Assembly: GCA_039030335.1 (NCBI GenBank) | Contig: JBCCEJ010000012.1 | Coordinates: 1-64,000 of the forward strand | Direction of reading: 5' to 3' | Source of the DNA: JBCCEJ01 sp039030335 | GTDB lineage: Bacteria > Pseudomonadota > Gammaproteobacteria > HK1 | DNA: 64,000 bases | Shown here: piece by piece, positions 1 through 9,279 of the stretch | How positions within the stretch are numbered: position 1 is the stretch's first letter | How the letters are laid out: every line of letters begins with the position of its first letter | Program-made: the position numbers and the translations under genes | Notes under the pieces: model-generated | Seen by the model: the letters and a program-made list of their open reading frames with translations, nothing else | Databases searched by the model: none | Told to the model about the DNA's origin: nothing

Positions 1-397
<397 letters not shown>

Positions 398-497
398 CTA
401 GGCCTGATGATGACTCAGTATGCAGCCCGGCCCGTCAACGCCGAATGATTGGTGGGTGAAATCAGTGTGAAAGCGCGCTGTTGGCGCCGACAGCCTC

Positions 498-1832
498 TCA
501 AGCCGAGCGTGTTACCGGGCCGCTGCGGAACTGCGGGAATCGCACCACTACCCGAGTGCCTTCGCCAGGCTGGCTCTCGACTACCAAAGGCCAGTTGAAC
601 CGCTCGCAGAGCCGTCGCACGATCGTCAGGCCAATCGCGTAGCCCGAACTGCCGCGGCGCGACGAACTGCGATCGCGATAAAACGCCTCGAACGGGCGGT
701 CGGTCTGGGCTTCGCCGGGACAGGGCCCGTCATCGAGGATCTCGACAACACCCTCGCCGATGCGCACACAGACTTCGCCTTCCTCCGTGTAGTCGGCCGC
801 GCTTCGAATGAGATTGCCCAGCATCGACGACAGCACTTTGTCGGACGTCTCGACGAGCATCCGCGTATCTTCTTTGAGCGACAGCTGAACCGGACGGCCG
901 TTGGCAAGCAACCGGGTTCGCTCCACTTCGTCAGCGACGACGTCGTTGACACAGACAGGCTCGAATTCGACGCCCATTTCGCTTTCCCGGGCGAGCAGCA
1001 AGAACGCGTCGACGAGTTCTACCATGTCGCTTGCGGCCCGCTTGATGCGTTCGACCGACTTGGCCGAAGCGGCGTCGATCTTCGGGTCCGCGAGAAGCAC
1101 GTCGGCCGACATCTGGATGACCGTGAGGGGGCTGCGTAGTTCGTGGCTCGCATCGCGCGTGAAGTAGCGCTCACGATCGACAAACGAGTTCACGCGCCGC
1201 GTCAGACTGACGAGGGCGTTGGCCAGATCGACAACCTCCGAGTCAGGCGGCACGCCGAGATGACCTAATTGAAAGGCCTGCGGGTCGGGTCGTTCGAGAT
1301 TCAGTCGGTTGACTTGTTGCGCTAGCCACTCCACAGGCGAAATCGCGCGCCGCGTCGCCTGGTAAGACCACCACGCGCCGACGTACACCACGATCAGGAC
1401 GAGCGCCAGAGGCGCGAGGCCGAACAGTACCGACAACTCGCGTACCTGCTGCCCCTCGAACACGAGAACGAGCCGGTCAGCGCCGCGCTGACTGACGTGC
1501 ACGACCGTCAGGTCGGAGTCGCTCTCCATCGAATGCACGCCGTTACCGAGGTCGCGCAGGGGTGGCGGAATAGCTGCATAGTTACCACCGCGCGCGAGGT
1601 AGCCGGTCAGGTTACGGGTATCCGGGGCCGCCATGTCGGGCGCCTTTTCGAGCAGCGACCAGTAGTACGTGGCTTCATCTTCCAGCGCCTGCTCGATCAG
1701 CAGATTCTCTATCGTCAGCGCGGCCGCCCAGATTCCGACGAACGCCGCGAGGCCGATGGCGAGCAGCTGGAGAACGATGTTGCGCACCAGCCGATGGCGC
1801 AAGCCCTGATTGATCATCATCGGTTCACGCAT
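498..1832 (-). CDS. Two-component sensor histidine kinase (QseC/PhoQ-like)
   Basis: A 444-residue inner-membrane sensor kinase. Two membrane segments (about 16-40 and 134-158) flank a periplasmic domain of ~95 residues. A HAMP-like linker follows, then the H-box D-A-S-H-E-L-R-S-P with phospho-acceptor His230. The ATPase part has an N-box (L-G-N-L-I-R-S-A), D-D-G-P and a divergent G2 motif G-Y-A-I-G-L. I chose the ATG at 1832 because it overlaps the regulator stop by 8 bases; the longer reading from 1883 would extend deep into the regulator gene. It is the partner of the OmpR-family regulator upstream. The signal is unknown. Confidence 0.93.
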   Translation of the reverse strand: MREPMMINQGLRHRLVRNIVLQLLAIGLAAFVGIWAAALTIENLLIEQALEDEATYYWSLLEKAPDMAAPDTRNLTGYLARGGNYAAIPPPLRDLGNGVHSMESDSDLTVVHVSQRGADRLVLVFEGQQVRELSVLFGLAPLALVLIVVYVGAWWSYQATRRAISPVEWLAQQVNRLNLERPDPQAFQLGHLGVPPDSEVVDLANALVSLTRRVNSFVDRERYFTRDASHELRSPLTVIQMSADVLLADPKIDAASAKSVERIKRAASDMVELVDAFLLLARESEMGVEFEPVCVNDVVADEVERTRLLANGRPVQLSLKEDTRMLVETSDKVLSSMLGNLIRSAADYTEEGEVCVRIGEGVVEILDDGPCPGEAQTDRPFEAFYRDRSSSRRGSSGYAIGLTIVRRLCERFNWPLVVESQPGEGTRVVVRFPQFRSGPVTRSA

Positions 1833-2526
1833 CGCCTTCGAGACTCGCCACACGGTAGCCGGCCCCATGAACGGTGTGCACAAGCTGGGAATCGAACGGA
1901 CGGTCGACAGCTTTGCGCAGGTTGTAGAGGTGCGACCGCAGTGCGTCGCTATCCGGCATTACATCACCCCAAACCTGGCGCTCCAGATCTTCGCGGGTGA
2001 CCACGCGAGGGCTCGCGCGCATGAGCACTGTCAACATCTTCAGGCCGATCGGCATGAGGCTGATCTCCGCGCCAGCCCGGTGTACCTCGAGCGTACCGGT
2101 GTCCAGTGTCAGGTCACCGACTTTCAAAACATCGTTGTCCAGACCACCCTGCGTGCGGCGCATCACGGCACGCAGACGCGCCTCGAGCTCCTGCAATTCG
2201 AACGGCTTCACGACGTAGTCGTCAGCGCCGATGTCCAGCCCTGCGATCTTGTCCTGCAGGGTGTCGCGAGCGGTCAGCATCAGGATCGGCGTTGGGTCCT
2301 TGGCGTCCTTTCGCAACCGGGCACAGACATCCGTGCCGTCCATCCCCGGCAGCATCAGATCGAGGATGATGGCGTCATAGCGATTGGTCACGGCTAGATG
2401 CAGCCCGGTTACGCCATCGGCGGCATAGTCCAGGATGTAGCCACAGCGCTCGAGGTGCTCATAGAGCAACTCGGCGATGTCGCGATGGTCTTCGACCAAG
2501 AGTATCCGCTTATTCATCTGAGTCAT
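1825..2526 (-). CDS. OmpR-family response regulator
   Basis: A 233-residue DNA-binding response regulator. The receiver domain (about 4-120) has the acidic pair E12-D13, phospho-acceptor D56 in I-L-D-L-M-L-P, T86 and K107. The C-terminal winged helix (about 130-228) ends in the usual H-T-V-H-G-A-G-Y-R motif. It is first in a two-gene operon and overlaps its kinase by 8 bases, which points to translational coupling. Targets cannot be read from the sequence. The truncated desaturase beyond the kinase is a possible regulon member, but only by position. Confidence 0.95.
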   Translation of the reverse strand: MTQMNKRILLVEDHRDIAELLYEHLERCGYILDYAADGVTGLHLAVTNRYDAIILDLMLPGMDGTDVCARLRKDAKDPTPILMLTARDTLQDKIAGLDIGADDYVVKPFELQELEARLRAVMRRTQGGLDNDVLKVGDLTLDTGTLEVHRAGAEISLMPIGLKMLTVLMRASPRVVTREDLERQVWGDVMPDSDALRSHLYNLRKAVDRPFDSQLVHTVHGAGYRVASLEGDA

Positions 2527-2674
2527 GGGCCACTTGCCGGCGTGCGGCTACACCGCCTCGAACATGAAGCTAACAAGCGAGCCGTGATGATTGTGTGAAG
2601 GTGGTGAGCGCTACCCGAGGCCAACTCCGGCGACGCATGGCGTCTGGCCTGGGCGCACTGGGCCCGGGACCGCG

Positions 2675-3154
2675 TTAAGGCTGCGCCAGCGTCAGCGTCA
2701 TGAAGGTGCTGTGAGGGTCCTCCTCATACTGGGCGAACGGACCGCAGATGACAAACCCATGGCGCGCATAGAGCGCGCGCGCGGGCAGGAAATGCTCGGT
2801 CGAACCGGTTTCCAGCGAGATCCGCCGGTATCCGCGACGGCGCGCCTCGCTGAGAATATGAGCCAGCAGCCGCGCGGCCACGCCATGGCGCAGGAACGGA
2901 TCAGCGGTCCGCATCGACTTGACCTCCCCTTCTCCGGCACCGTGTGCTTTCAGCGCCCCGACACCCGCCAGCGCGGCGCCGCACCAGACGCTCCAGAACG
3001 TGACATCCGGTGCGCGCAGGCCGTCGAGGTCGAGGGCGTGTACGCTCTCTGGCGGACTGATGGCGCGCATGTGCTCAAGATGCTGTTCCAGCAGTGCGAT
3101 CACAGCCTCGTCGCGCACGTCGTCGGGCCGGATTTCAAAATGCGGTGCTGTCAT
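2675..3154 (-). CDS. GNAT-family N-acetyltransferase
   Basis: 159 residues, a single GNAT fold. The acetyl-CoA pyrophosphate loop reads R-H-G-V-A-A-R-L-L (about residues 89-97), followed by an Arg-rich helix and the Y-A-R-H-G-F element (about 128-133) that closes GNAT domains. The family moves an acetyl group from acetyl-CoA to an amine; the substrate here is unknown. The E-x-G-S-T-E-H-F pattern resembles small PhnO/YedL-like acetyltransferases. It stands alone between the two-component operon and the divergent nickel superoxide dismutase gene. Confidence 0.88.
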   Translation of the reverse strand: MTAPHFEIRPDDVRDEAVIALLEQHLEHMRAISPPESVHALDLDGLRAPDVTFWSVWCGAALAGVGALKAHGAGEGEVKSMRTADPFLRHGVAARLLAHILSEARRRGYRRISLETGSTEHFLPARALYARHGFVICGPFAQYEEDPHSTFMTLTLAQP

Positions 3155-3382
3155 CGATCGAGAACTCGGCTGCCTATATCAGGCCGACGCTCGCACAACA
3201 TTCCAGAGCTTGGAAGGGCAAAACGCCGTGTCTCCGGGCGGACTGGCTTTCCGACCGCGGATTGCGGGCTTCGCCGATTCGTTGGAGAATTCCGCACCGG
3301 CCCGCTAACGGCGCACTGCCCGAGTGCTCGAGGTAGGAGAACGCCGCATGGGTCCGTCATTGGCAACTGTTAGGAAACATCG

Positions 3383-3880
3383 ATGCTGCATTCTGCCCTG
3401 AATTTCGTCGACCGCGTTGTCGGCGTCGAAGAAGCTGACGCCCACTGCGACATCCACTGCAAGATCTACGATCCGTCGACCGCGCTGATCGCGGCCCTGT
3501 CAGTCGTCCGCCTGATGGACATCATGCAGGAAACGATGGAGAAGCCCGACTCCCTCGGCCGCCAGAACACCATTGCCCGCTGCGTGATGCGCAAGGAAGA
3601 GGAAGCTGAGAAGGTCAAGCACGAGATTCGCATCATCTGGGGCGACTACATCAAAGCGCCGCAAAAAGAGAAGCACCCGAACGTCGACGACGTCGCGCAC
3701 CAGATCATGCTGAAGGGCAGTGCCTGCAAGCAGGAGTGCAATCGCGCCGACGGTGAGGCCCTGGTGGACCTGGTCAATCAGTTCGCTGAGATCTTCTGGG
3801 ACACCAAAGACGTCAAGACCATGCGCGCTACTTGCCCATACCCGCCGTCGATGGAAGTCGTTTACCCGGTACTCGGCTAG
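3383..3880 (+). CDS. sodN: Nickel superoxide dismutase precursor
   Basis: A 165-residue NiSOD precursor. A 20-residue leader ends E-E-A-D-A and is followed by H21-C-D-I-H-C-K-I-Y-D-P, the nickel hook that becomes the N-terminus after cleavage. The four-helix-bundle body follows (I-I-W-G-D-Y, A-E-I-F-W-D-T-K). NiSOD converts superoxide to peroxide and oxygen; nickel binds His1, Cys2 and Cys6. All three ligands are present, but hook position 5 is His where Pro is the family rule, and position 7 is Lys. The maturation protease follows 3 bases downstream, which strongly supports the call. Confidence 0.96.
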   Translation: MLHSALNFVDRVVGVEEADAHCDIHCKIYDPSTALIAALSVVRLMDIMQETMEKPDSLGRQNTIARCVMRKEEEAEKVKHEIRIIWGDYIKAPQKEKHPNVDDVAHQIMLKGSACKQECNRADGEALVDLVNQFAEIFWDTKDVKTMRATCPYPPSMEVVYPVLG

Positions 3881-3883
3881 TAC

Positions 3884-4195
3884 GTGCTGTTCAAGGTGCG
3901 CGGCAACAGCATGTCGCCGACGCTCCTTGACGGCGACTATGTGATTGGACGGCGCCCGTCGCGGCGTCGTCCCGTGCGCACCGGAGATGTCGTCATCGTC
4001 GACCACCGGCAATTTGGCCGCATGGTCAAGCGGGTCTGCAGCATCGACGCCGACGGCGCAGCCCGGGTGAGCGGCGATAACGCCAGCAGCACTTCGAGCG
4101 TGGACATCGGCTTGCTCACCCCCTCTCAGGTCATCAATCTGGTGCTGTGGCGCGTCTCCAGGAACGGCGTCAGCCGGGTCGTCCGCGCGGCGTAG
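3884..4195 (+). CDS. sodX: Nickel-type superoxide dismutase maturation protease (signal peptidase S26-like)
   Basis: A 103-residue S24/S26-type peptidase. The catalytic Ser9 lies in R-G-N-S-M-S-P-T-L and the general-base Lys49 in M-V-K-R-V. The later G-D-N segment is the box that usually follows in this fold. It is expected to cut the SodN leader before His21 and free the nickel-binding N-terminus. The start is GTG at 3884, three bases after the sodN stop, so the two are almost certainly cotranscribed. No membrane segment is visible, as is common in this short family. Confidence 0.93.
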   Translation: MLFKVRGNSMSPTLLDGDYVIGRRPSRRRPVRTGDVVIVDHRQFGRMVKRVCSIDADGAARVSGDNASSTSSVDIGLLTPSQVINLVLWRVSRNGVSRVVRAA

Positions 4196-4219
4196 CCAAT
4201 TCTTATCTGAGCGGCCTGA

Positions 4220-5146
4220 ATGAACCCACAGCCCCAAGTCATCGCTGCCGGACTCCGGTTCCCGGAAGGGCCAGTGGCCCTGGCAGACGGCTCAGTGCTG
4301 CTCGTCGAAATCGAACGGCAGACCCTGTCGCGAGTCGCACCGGATGGCACCGTCACCGTCGTGGCGGAAACGGGCGGCGGCCCGAACGGCGCGGCGCTCG
4401 GACCGGATGGCCGCTGCTACCTTTGTAACAACGGCGGATTCGTATGGCACGAGTCAGGTGAGCGGCTGGTCCCGGGCTTGAGCGGCGCGGAATACTCTGG
4501 TGGTCGGCTTCAGGTTGTGGATCTTGCCGACGGTGCTGTCACGACGCTCTACACCGACTCCGACCGCGGGCCGCTGAACGGCCCCAACGACATCGTGTTC
4601 GACGCCGAAGGTGGTTTCTGGTTCAGCGACCTCGGCAAGATTCGCGAGCGCGATATGGACCGAGGGTATATCGGTTATGCCCGCACTGATGGGTCCGAAT
4701 GTCGACAGGTCATCCGCGGTCTGGTGACGCCGAACGGGGTGGGCCTGTCGCCGGACGGCAAAACTCTGTACGCCGCTGAAACCCTGACGGGGCGCCTCTG
4801 GTCCTGGCCCGTAGTGGCGCCGGGCAAGGTCGCTTTCGACCGGGCCTCCGCCGCGCCGAGCCGCGGCTCCCTGATGTTCACCCCGGCGGCGTTCCAGGAA
4901 TTCGACTCGCTCGCCGTCGATGGCGCAGGCAACGTCTGCGTAGCGACGCTGCACAACGGGGGTATCACCGTGGTTGCCCCGGATGGCGGTTCGGCGCGCC
5001 ATCTTCCGATGCCTGACCCGGCGACGACCAATATCTGCTTTGGCGGGCCAGACCTCGCGACCGCCTACATCACGCTGTCGTCTACTGGCCAGTTGGTCAG
5101 CGTGCCGTGGCCCGAGGGTGGGCTCGCGCTGCACTGGCGCGGCTGA
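4220..5146 (+). CDS. SMP-30/gluconolactonase/LRE-family lactonase
   Basis: 308 residues forming a six-bladed beta-propeller. Typical markers are R-F-P-E-G-P near the N-terminus, N-G-P-N-D-I-V-F (metal-binding Asn/Asp), W-F-S-D, T-P-N-G-V-G-L-S-P-D-G and D-S-L-A-V-D. These enzymes hydrolyse sugar or other small lactones with a divalent metal. It starts 24 bases after the sodX stop and runs directly into the methyltransferase, so it may share transcription with them, although no functional link to NiSOD is known. The true lactone is unknown. Confidence 0.9.
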   Translation: MNPQPQVIAAGLRFPEGPVALADGSVLLVEIERQTLSRVAPDGTVTVVAETGGGPNGAALGPDGRCYLCNNGGFVWHESGERLVPGLSGAEYSGGRLQVVDLADGAVTTLYTDSDRGPLNGPNDIVFDAEGGFWFSDLGKIRERDMDRGYIGYARTDGSECRQVIRGLVTPNGVGLSPDGKTLYAAETLTGRLWSWPVVAPGKVAFDRASAAPSRGSLMFTPAAFQEFDSLAVDGAGNVCVATLHNGGITVVAPDGGSARHLPMPDPATTNICFGGPDLATAYITLSSTGQLVSVPWPEGGLALHWRG

Positions 5147-5153
5147 GCGAACC

Positions 5154-5822
5154 GTGTCCTCGCTGGCGTCTGGCCATGCGCCAGAGACGTTCATTCTTGC
5201 CAACACGTGTGCGCAACGTACCGAATTGCTGCCCGAGATCGAGCTCTATCTGGCGCACCGGATGTTCCCGCTCTGGCACAAGACGGAGGCCGAGTTGTCA
5301 GACTCCGGCGTCGCACCGCCGTACTGGGCATTCGCCTGGGCAGGCGGTCAGGCGCTGGCCCGCTACCTGTTGGACAACCCGGAGCAAATGCAGGGGCAGC
5401 GGGTGCTCGATCTGGCAACCGGCTCGGGACTGGTCGCCATCGCGGCAGGCCTGTGCGGCGCAGCGAGTGTGGTGGCGGCCGATATCGACCCGATGGCGAT
5501 TGCGGCGACGCACCTCAACGCGCGGTTGAACGGCGTTGATGTAGAGGCTTCGGCGGCAGACATGCTGGACCTGTCGCTGACCGGCTTCGATGTGGTGCTA
5601 GCGGGTGACGCATTCTACGAAGAGCCGATGTCGAGCCGCTTCGAAGCAGCGCTGAGGCGCGCCAGGGACGATGGCGCGTCGGTGCTCATTGGCGATCCGA
5701 AGCGCACGTACCTGCCTCGCGCGACGCTCGAAGAAGTCGCGACATACGGCGTTACGACCACGACTGAACTGGAAGACTCAGACCTGAGGCGCACCTCTGT
5801 GTGGCGCTTCAGAACTGGTTGA
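5154..5822 (+). CDS. Class I SAM-dependent methyltransferase (Nnt1/ETFB-lysine type)
   Basis: About 222 residues from a GTG start at 5154, seven bases after the lactonase stop. The SAM-binding motif V-L-D-L-A-T-G-S-G-L-V-A-I-A is followed by A-A-D-I-D-P at the end of strand 2 and L-A-G-D-A-F-Y-E at motif IV. The N-terminal P-Y-W-A-F-A-W-A-G-G-Q-A-L-A block is typical of the family that holds nicotinamide N-methylase-like and ETF-beta lysine methyltransferases. The substrate may be a protein lysine or a small molecule. Reading further upstream would overlap the previous gene by about 170 bases and is rejected. Confidence 0.85.
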   Translation: MSSLASGHAPETFILANTCAQRTELLPEIELYLAHRMFPLWHKTEAELSDSGVAPPYWAFAWAGGQALARYLLDNPEQMQGQRVLDLATGSGLVAIAAGLCGAASVVAADIDPMAIAATHLNARLNGVDVEASAADMLDLSLTGFDVVLAGDAFYEEPMSSRFEAALRRARDDGASVLIGDPKRTYLPRATLEEVATYGVTTTTELEDSDLRRTSVWRFRTG

Positions 5823-5886
5823 TCCGGATCACGCGATCGCAACATACTGCACTTTAGGCATGCAGCCCATGCTCGGGAGCGGAGCT

Positions 5887-6864
5887 ATGCAGCAATCATC
5901 AACAGCCGTTGGCGCCTCCAGGGCCGTGGCCGGCATCGAAGTGAAACCTCTGGAAGGCGCGCTCTTCGGCGCGGAGATGTTGGGGGTAAAGCCGCTTGAG
6001 ATGTCGTCAGAAGTGCGCGAGCTGATCTGGCAGACATACAAGGACCGGCACGGCCTCATCTGCTTTTCTTTCGATCACTGGCTGGAGGCGGAAGAACTCC
6101 ACGCACTCACGAGCGTGTTCGGCGAGCCAGAGTATGCGCCCGGGCGTATCAACGGCATCGGTAAAGCCACCCCGGTTGGGGAGGAGAATCTGTCGGAGGC
6201 CGACCAGGTCGCCCGTCTGCGGGCCGACGGCGTCGACCCGTATCTCGCCTACATCGGCAATGTCGATCCCAAGACCCTGGAACTGAAACCGATCAGCAAG
6301 AAGTTCTACGGCGAATGGGAATGGCATACCGATATGTCCTACATCGAGGTACCGCCGACGTTCAGCCTGCTGCACGCCCGCATCGTGCCCGACGAGGGCG
6401 GCGACACCGGCTTCTGCTCGCAGGTAATGGCCGCGAACGAGCTGCCCGCGCACCTGCGCGAGAAAGTTAGCAACCTCAGGATCAAGCACGATTCGACCTA
6501 CGGCAGCAGTGGCATCGCACGGCCGGGCATGACCGCCCCCAAATCGCCGATCGAGGCGATTGGATATCCACACCCGGTTATCCGGCGAATCCCCAGCACC
6601 GGAGACGAAGCGCTGTTCCTGGGCCGCCGCACCAACGGCTACGTGCCTGGCATGGAGCTCGGAGACAGCGAAGCGCTCCTGAACGAGCTGTGGGCACACG
6701 CGACCCAGGAGCGTTTCTGCTATCACCACAAATGGCAGCCCGGACAGGTTGTCGCCTGGGACAACCGCATGATGCTGCACATGCGCCATCCAGTGGATGA
6801 CGATGACATCCGATTCATGTGGCGCACGCAGACAAAGGGAGAGGCGGTGGTCGCGGCTCACTGA
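5887..6864 (+). CDS. TauD/TfdA-family Fe(II)/2-oxoglutarate dioxygenase
   Basis: 325 residues from the ATG at 5887, which has GGGAG 7 bases upstream; an in-frame ATG at 5860 is also possible. The iron site is visible as W-H-T-D-M-S-Y (the HxD pair) and the distal His in M-L-H-M-R-H-P-V-D, with a following Arg for the 2-oxoglutarate carboxylate. The family hydroxylates taurine, aryloxyalkanoates, trimethyllysine and similar acids with release of succinate and CO2. The substrate cannot be assigned. It appears monocistronic. A second, more divergent member lies at 43231-44064. Confidence 0.93.
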   Translation: MQQSSTAVGASRAVAGIEVKPLEGALFGAEMLGVKPLEMSSEVRELIWQTYKDRHGLICFSFDHWLEAEELHALTSVFGEPEYAPGRINGIGKATPVGEENLSEADQVARLRADGVDPYLAYIGNVDPKTLELKPISKKFYGEWEWHTDMSYIEVPPTFSLLHARIVPDEGGDTGFCSQVMAANELPAHLREKVSNLRIKHDSTYGSSGIARPGMTAPKSPIEAIGYPHPVIRRIPSTGDEALFLGRRTNGYVPGMELGDSEALLNELWAHATQERFCYHHKWQPGQVVAWDNRMMLHMRHPVDDDDIRFMWRTQTKGEAVVAAH

Positions 6865-7088
6865 AGCCGGGCCAGGCCCTCGACCGCAACCACCCGCTGC
6901 ACGCGCCCCGTGATACGCGGACGTTCGCTCACTGGACCAGCGAGTCCCCGGGCGCCGCTCCCGACACGGGTACGACGGCGCGCTGAAGATTCAGTTTTTT
7001 CATATATGGCCGTTAAACGGCTCATAGTGATATTCATAAACCATCAACAATCGGGTTGCAGGCACGTGTGGGCGCGGATGCAAGCGCG

Positions 7089-8381
7089 ATGAGTGCGACT
7101 GTGCCCGTCACGGCTTCGAAGGTCGCGCATCTGGTCGACCAGGGTGACGACCGGGTGCGCAAGCGCCTGTTCGACCAGACGTACAGGTTCCTGAAAGTAG
7201 CCGAGTTGCCGGAGCTGGCGGGCGCGGTCGCGCTGGCATTCGGTTTCGCCTACCTGTTGGACGAAGTGGCCGGGCCGTCGATCTGGCTTGCGGCGCTGAC
7301 CGTCGCGATCCTGGTCCGCGGCATCTGTATCCGGCTCGAAAGCCCCTTAGCGGATGGCGTGAACCTGCGCAAGGTTTACCTCACCGCCGCCTCGAATGGT
7401 GCGTGCGGGCTCATCTGGGGCCTTGCGATCTTGACTCTGGTGCCAGAAGGCAACGAACCGGTCGAATGGTACGCCCTGCTCTGGCTGATCAGCGTATCGG
7501 TATCCGGTGTGGCGACCATGTCGCTGTCGTCGTGGATTCCACTCATGCACGCGCTGACGATCGTGGCCTGCGTCGTCGTTCGACTCAGCCTCGACGGCAG
7601 CTATCTCGGCTCATTGATCGTAATCGGGCTCCTGGCGCTCTATGGATTTCTCCTGACGATCGCAGTGTTCGCGCGCCGGTCGCTGGTGAGCGAGATTCAA
7701 CTCCGACTCGCCAACGTCGAGCTCGTTGGCGAAATTGACGCGGAACGTCAGCGCATGGATGCTCTGAACGCTGAGCTGACGCAGGAGATCAAACGACGTG
7801 AGCTGCTCGAGGAGCAGCTTAGAGCCGATCGAAAGCGCGCTGAAGAACGCTCCACCACGGACGGTCTGACGGGTATCGCGAACCGGCGCGCGTTCGATGA
7901 GGCCATCGCGCGCGAAGTGCGACGGGCGGCGCGCAGCGCGGAGCCGCTGTCGCTGATCCTGCTCGACGCAGACTACTTCAAAGCCTACAACGACGAATAT
8001 GGACACCAGGCGGGTGACACCGCCCTGCAGCTCATTGCCAAAGAGCTGCGGAATGCTACCAGGCGTGCGAGCGACCTGGTCGCCCGCTACGGCGGAGAAG
8101 AATTCGCGATCCTGTTGCCAACGACCAACCTGACGGACGCGCGCATACTTGCGGAGCGCGCGCGAGGCGGCATCGAAGCCCGCCGCCTCGAGCACGCAGG
8201 CTCCAAAGTTGCCAACGTCCTGACCGTTTGTGCAGGCGTTGCGAGCGTTGACGGCAGTCAGCCGGACGCAGCGAAGCAGTTGCTGCACCAGGCCGATACC
8301 GCTCTCTACGAAGCCAAACGCAGGGGCCGCAATCGCGTGACCACGTCTGCCGAGGTTGAGCCACGGGCACCGGCGACCTGA
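7089..8381 (+). CDS. Membrane-bound diguanylate cyclase (GGEEF)
   Basis: 430 residues. The N-terminal half has about six hydrophobic segments (roughly residues 38-200), then a coiled-coil linker (E-I-D-A-E-R-Q-R-M-D region), then a GGDEF domain with active-site G-G-E-E-F at 335-339. An intact inhibitory I-site R-A-S-D lies five residues upstream, so c-di-GMP product inhibition is expected. The enzyme makes c-di-GMP from two GTP. I chose the ATG at 7089 over an upstream in-frame codon at 7056 because the extra residues look non-coding. An AT-rich stretch near 6995-7050 is the likely promoter region. Confidence 0.94.
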   Translation: MSATVPVTASKVAHLVDQGDDRVRKRLFDQTYRFLKVAELPELAGAVALAFGFAYLLDEVAGPSIWLAALTVAILVRGICIRLESPLADGVNLRKVYLTAASNGACGLIWGLAILTLVPEGNEPVEWYALLWLISVSVSGVATMSLSSWIPLMHALTIVACVVVRLSLDGSYLGSLIVIGLLALYGFLLTIAVFARRSLVSEIQLRLANVELVGEIDAERQRMDALNAELTQEIKRRELLEEQLRADRKRAEERSTTDGLTGIANRRAFDEAIAREVRRAARSAEPLSLILLDADYFKAYNDEYGHQAGDTALQLIAKELRNATRRASDLVARYGGEEFAILLPTTNLTDARILAERARGGIEARRLEHAGSKVANVLTVCAGVASVDGSQPDAAKQLLHQADTALYEAKRRGRNRVTTSAEVEPRAPAT

Positions 8382-8444
8382 GCGCTCAAGGCGTCCTGGT
8401 CGCGTGCGGGATTGTCACCAGAACTTTGTGATCAGGCTCTAAAC

Positions 8445-9137
8445 ATGCAGTCCAACGTGAAGCTCGTTACGTTCGACGTCTACATGGCGCTCGTCGATAT
8501 CCAGGGTGGGTTGACCGAAACGGTGGCGGCCGCACTGTCGTTGCCGGCCGACACAGCGGGTTCGTTCGTAACCGAGTGGCGTGCTGCACAAATGCTGCGG
8601 GCCGCCAGCAGCAATTCGCTGGCGCGAGGACACACACGCTTCCGCGATTGCACGCGGATGGCGCTTAGGTCCGTCGCCGGGCGCCGCGGCATCGACCTTT
8701 CTGAAACGGACGCCGAGAACCTGGTGCGAGCGTGGGATCGGCTGCCACCGTGGCCAGAGGCGGATGCGGCGCTCGCCGAAGTCAAAGCGCTCGGCGTCGG
8801 GATCGGCATTCTTTCCAATGGCGATCCCGACATGCTCGCCGCAATCGCTGCGCAGTTCGAAACACCTTTCGATCACATTCTCTCGGCCGCCACCGCAGGG
8901 CAGTACAAACCGCATCCGGCCGTCTACGCGCTGCCGGAGACTATCCTGGGACTGGATCGCAACGCGACTGTACATGTGGCGGGCAGCGCCAATGACGTGT
9001 TGGGCGCGCGCGCCTACGGTATGCCATGCATATGGTCGAACCGTCGGCACGACGCGCCGCTGGACGTAGACTTTGCCGCGACGACGGAGGTCGCTTCACT
9101 AACCGGTGTTGCCGATGCCCTCGCCGCGCTGACCTGA
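8445..9137 (+). CDS. HAD-superfamily hydrolase, haloacid dehalogenase type II-like
   Basis: 230 residues. HAD motif I reads V-T-F-D-V-Y-M-A-L-V-D, giving the Asp nucleophile. Motif II is S-N-G-D-P, motif III is the Lys in Q-Y-K-P-H-P-A-V-Y, and motif IV is weak (H-V-A-G-S-A-N-D). Type II haloacid dehalogenases hydrolyse C-halogen bonds of 2-haloacids, but authentic ones carry D-x-Y-G-T in motif I; here the Gly-Thr is Met-Ala. A phosphatase or other HAD hydrolase role is therefore at least as likely. It starts 63 bases after the diguanylate cyclase. Confidence 0.8.
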   Translation: MQSNVKLVTFDVYMALVDIQGGLTETVAAALSLPADTAGSFVTEWRAAQMLRAASSNSLARGHTRFRDCTRMALRSVAGRRGIDLSETDAENLVRAWDRLPPWPEADAALAEVKALGVGIGILSNGDPDMLAAIAAQFETPFDHILSAATAGQYKPHPAVYALPETILGLDRNATVHVAGSANDVLGARAYGMPCIWSNRRHDAPLDVDFAATTEVASLTGVADALAALT

Positions 9138-9279
9138 CGCAGTTCACTGCACCGCCGTCCGCCCGAGACCCCGCCGGTAAGTGTTCTCGCCCTGAAATGT
9201 CGCTTGCTATCCCTGGACCTGTGCTGAGAACGCGAACCCGCCGGATGCCCGCGGTAGCCCCGGTCAGAGCGTGTACACC

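Noticed and set aside
3900..4200. sodX as a membrane signal peptidase
   Set aside because: It lacks membrane helices and is too short for a general leader peptidase; position next to sodN fits the dedicated maturation protease.
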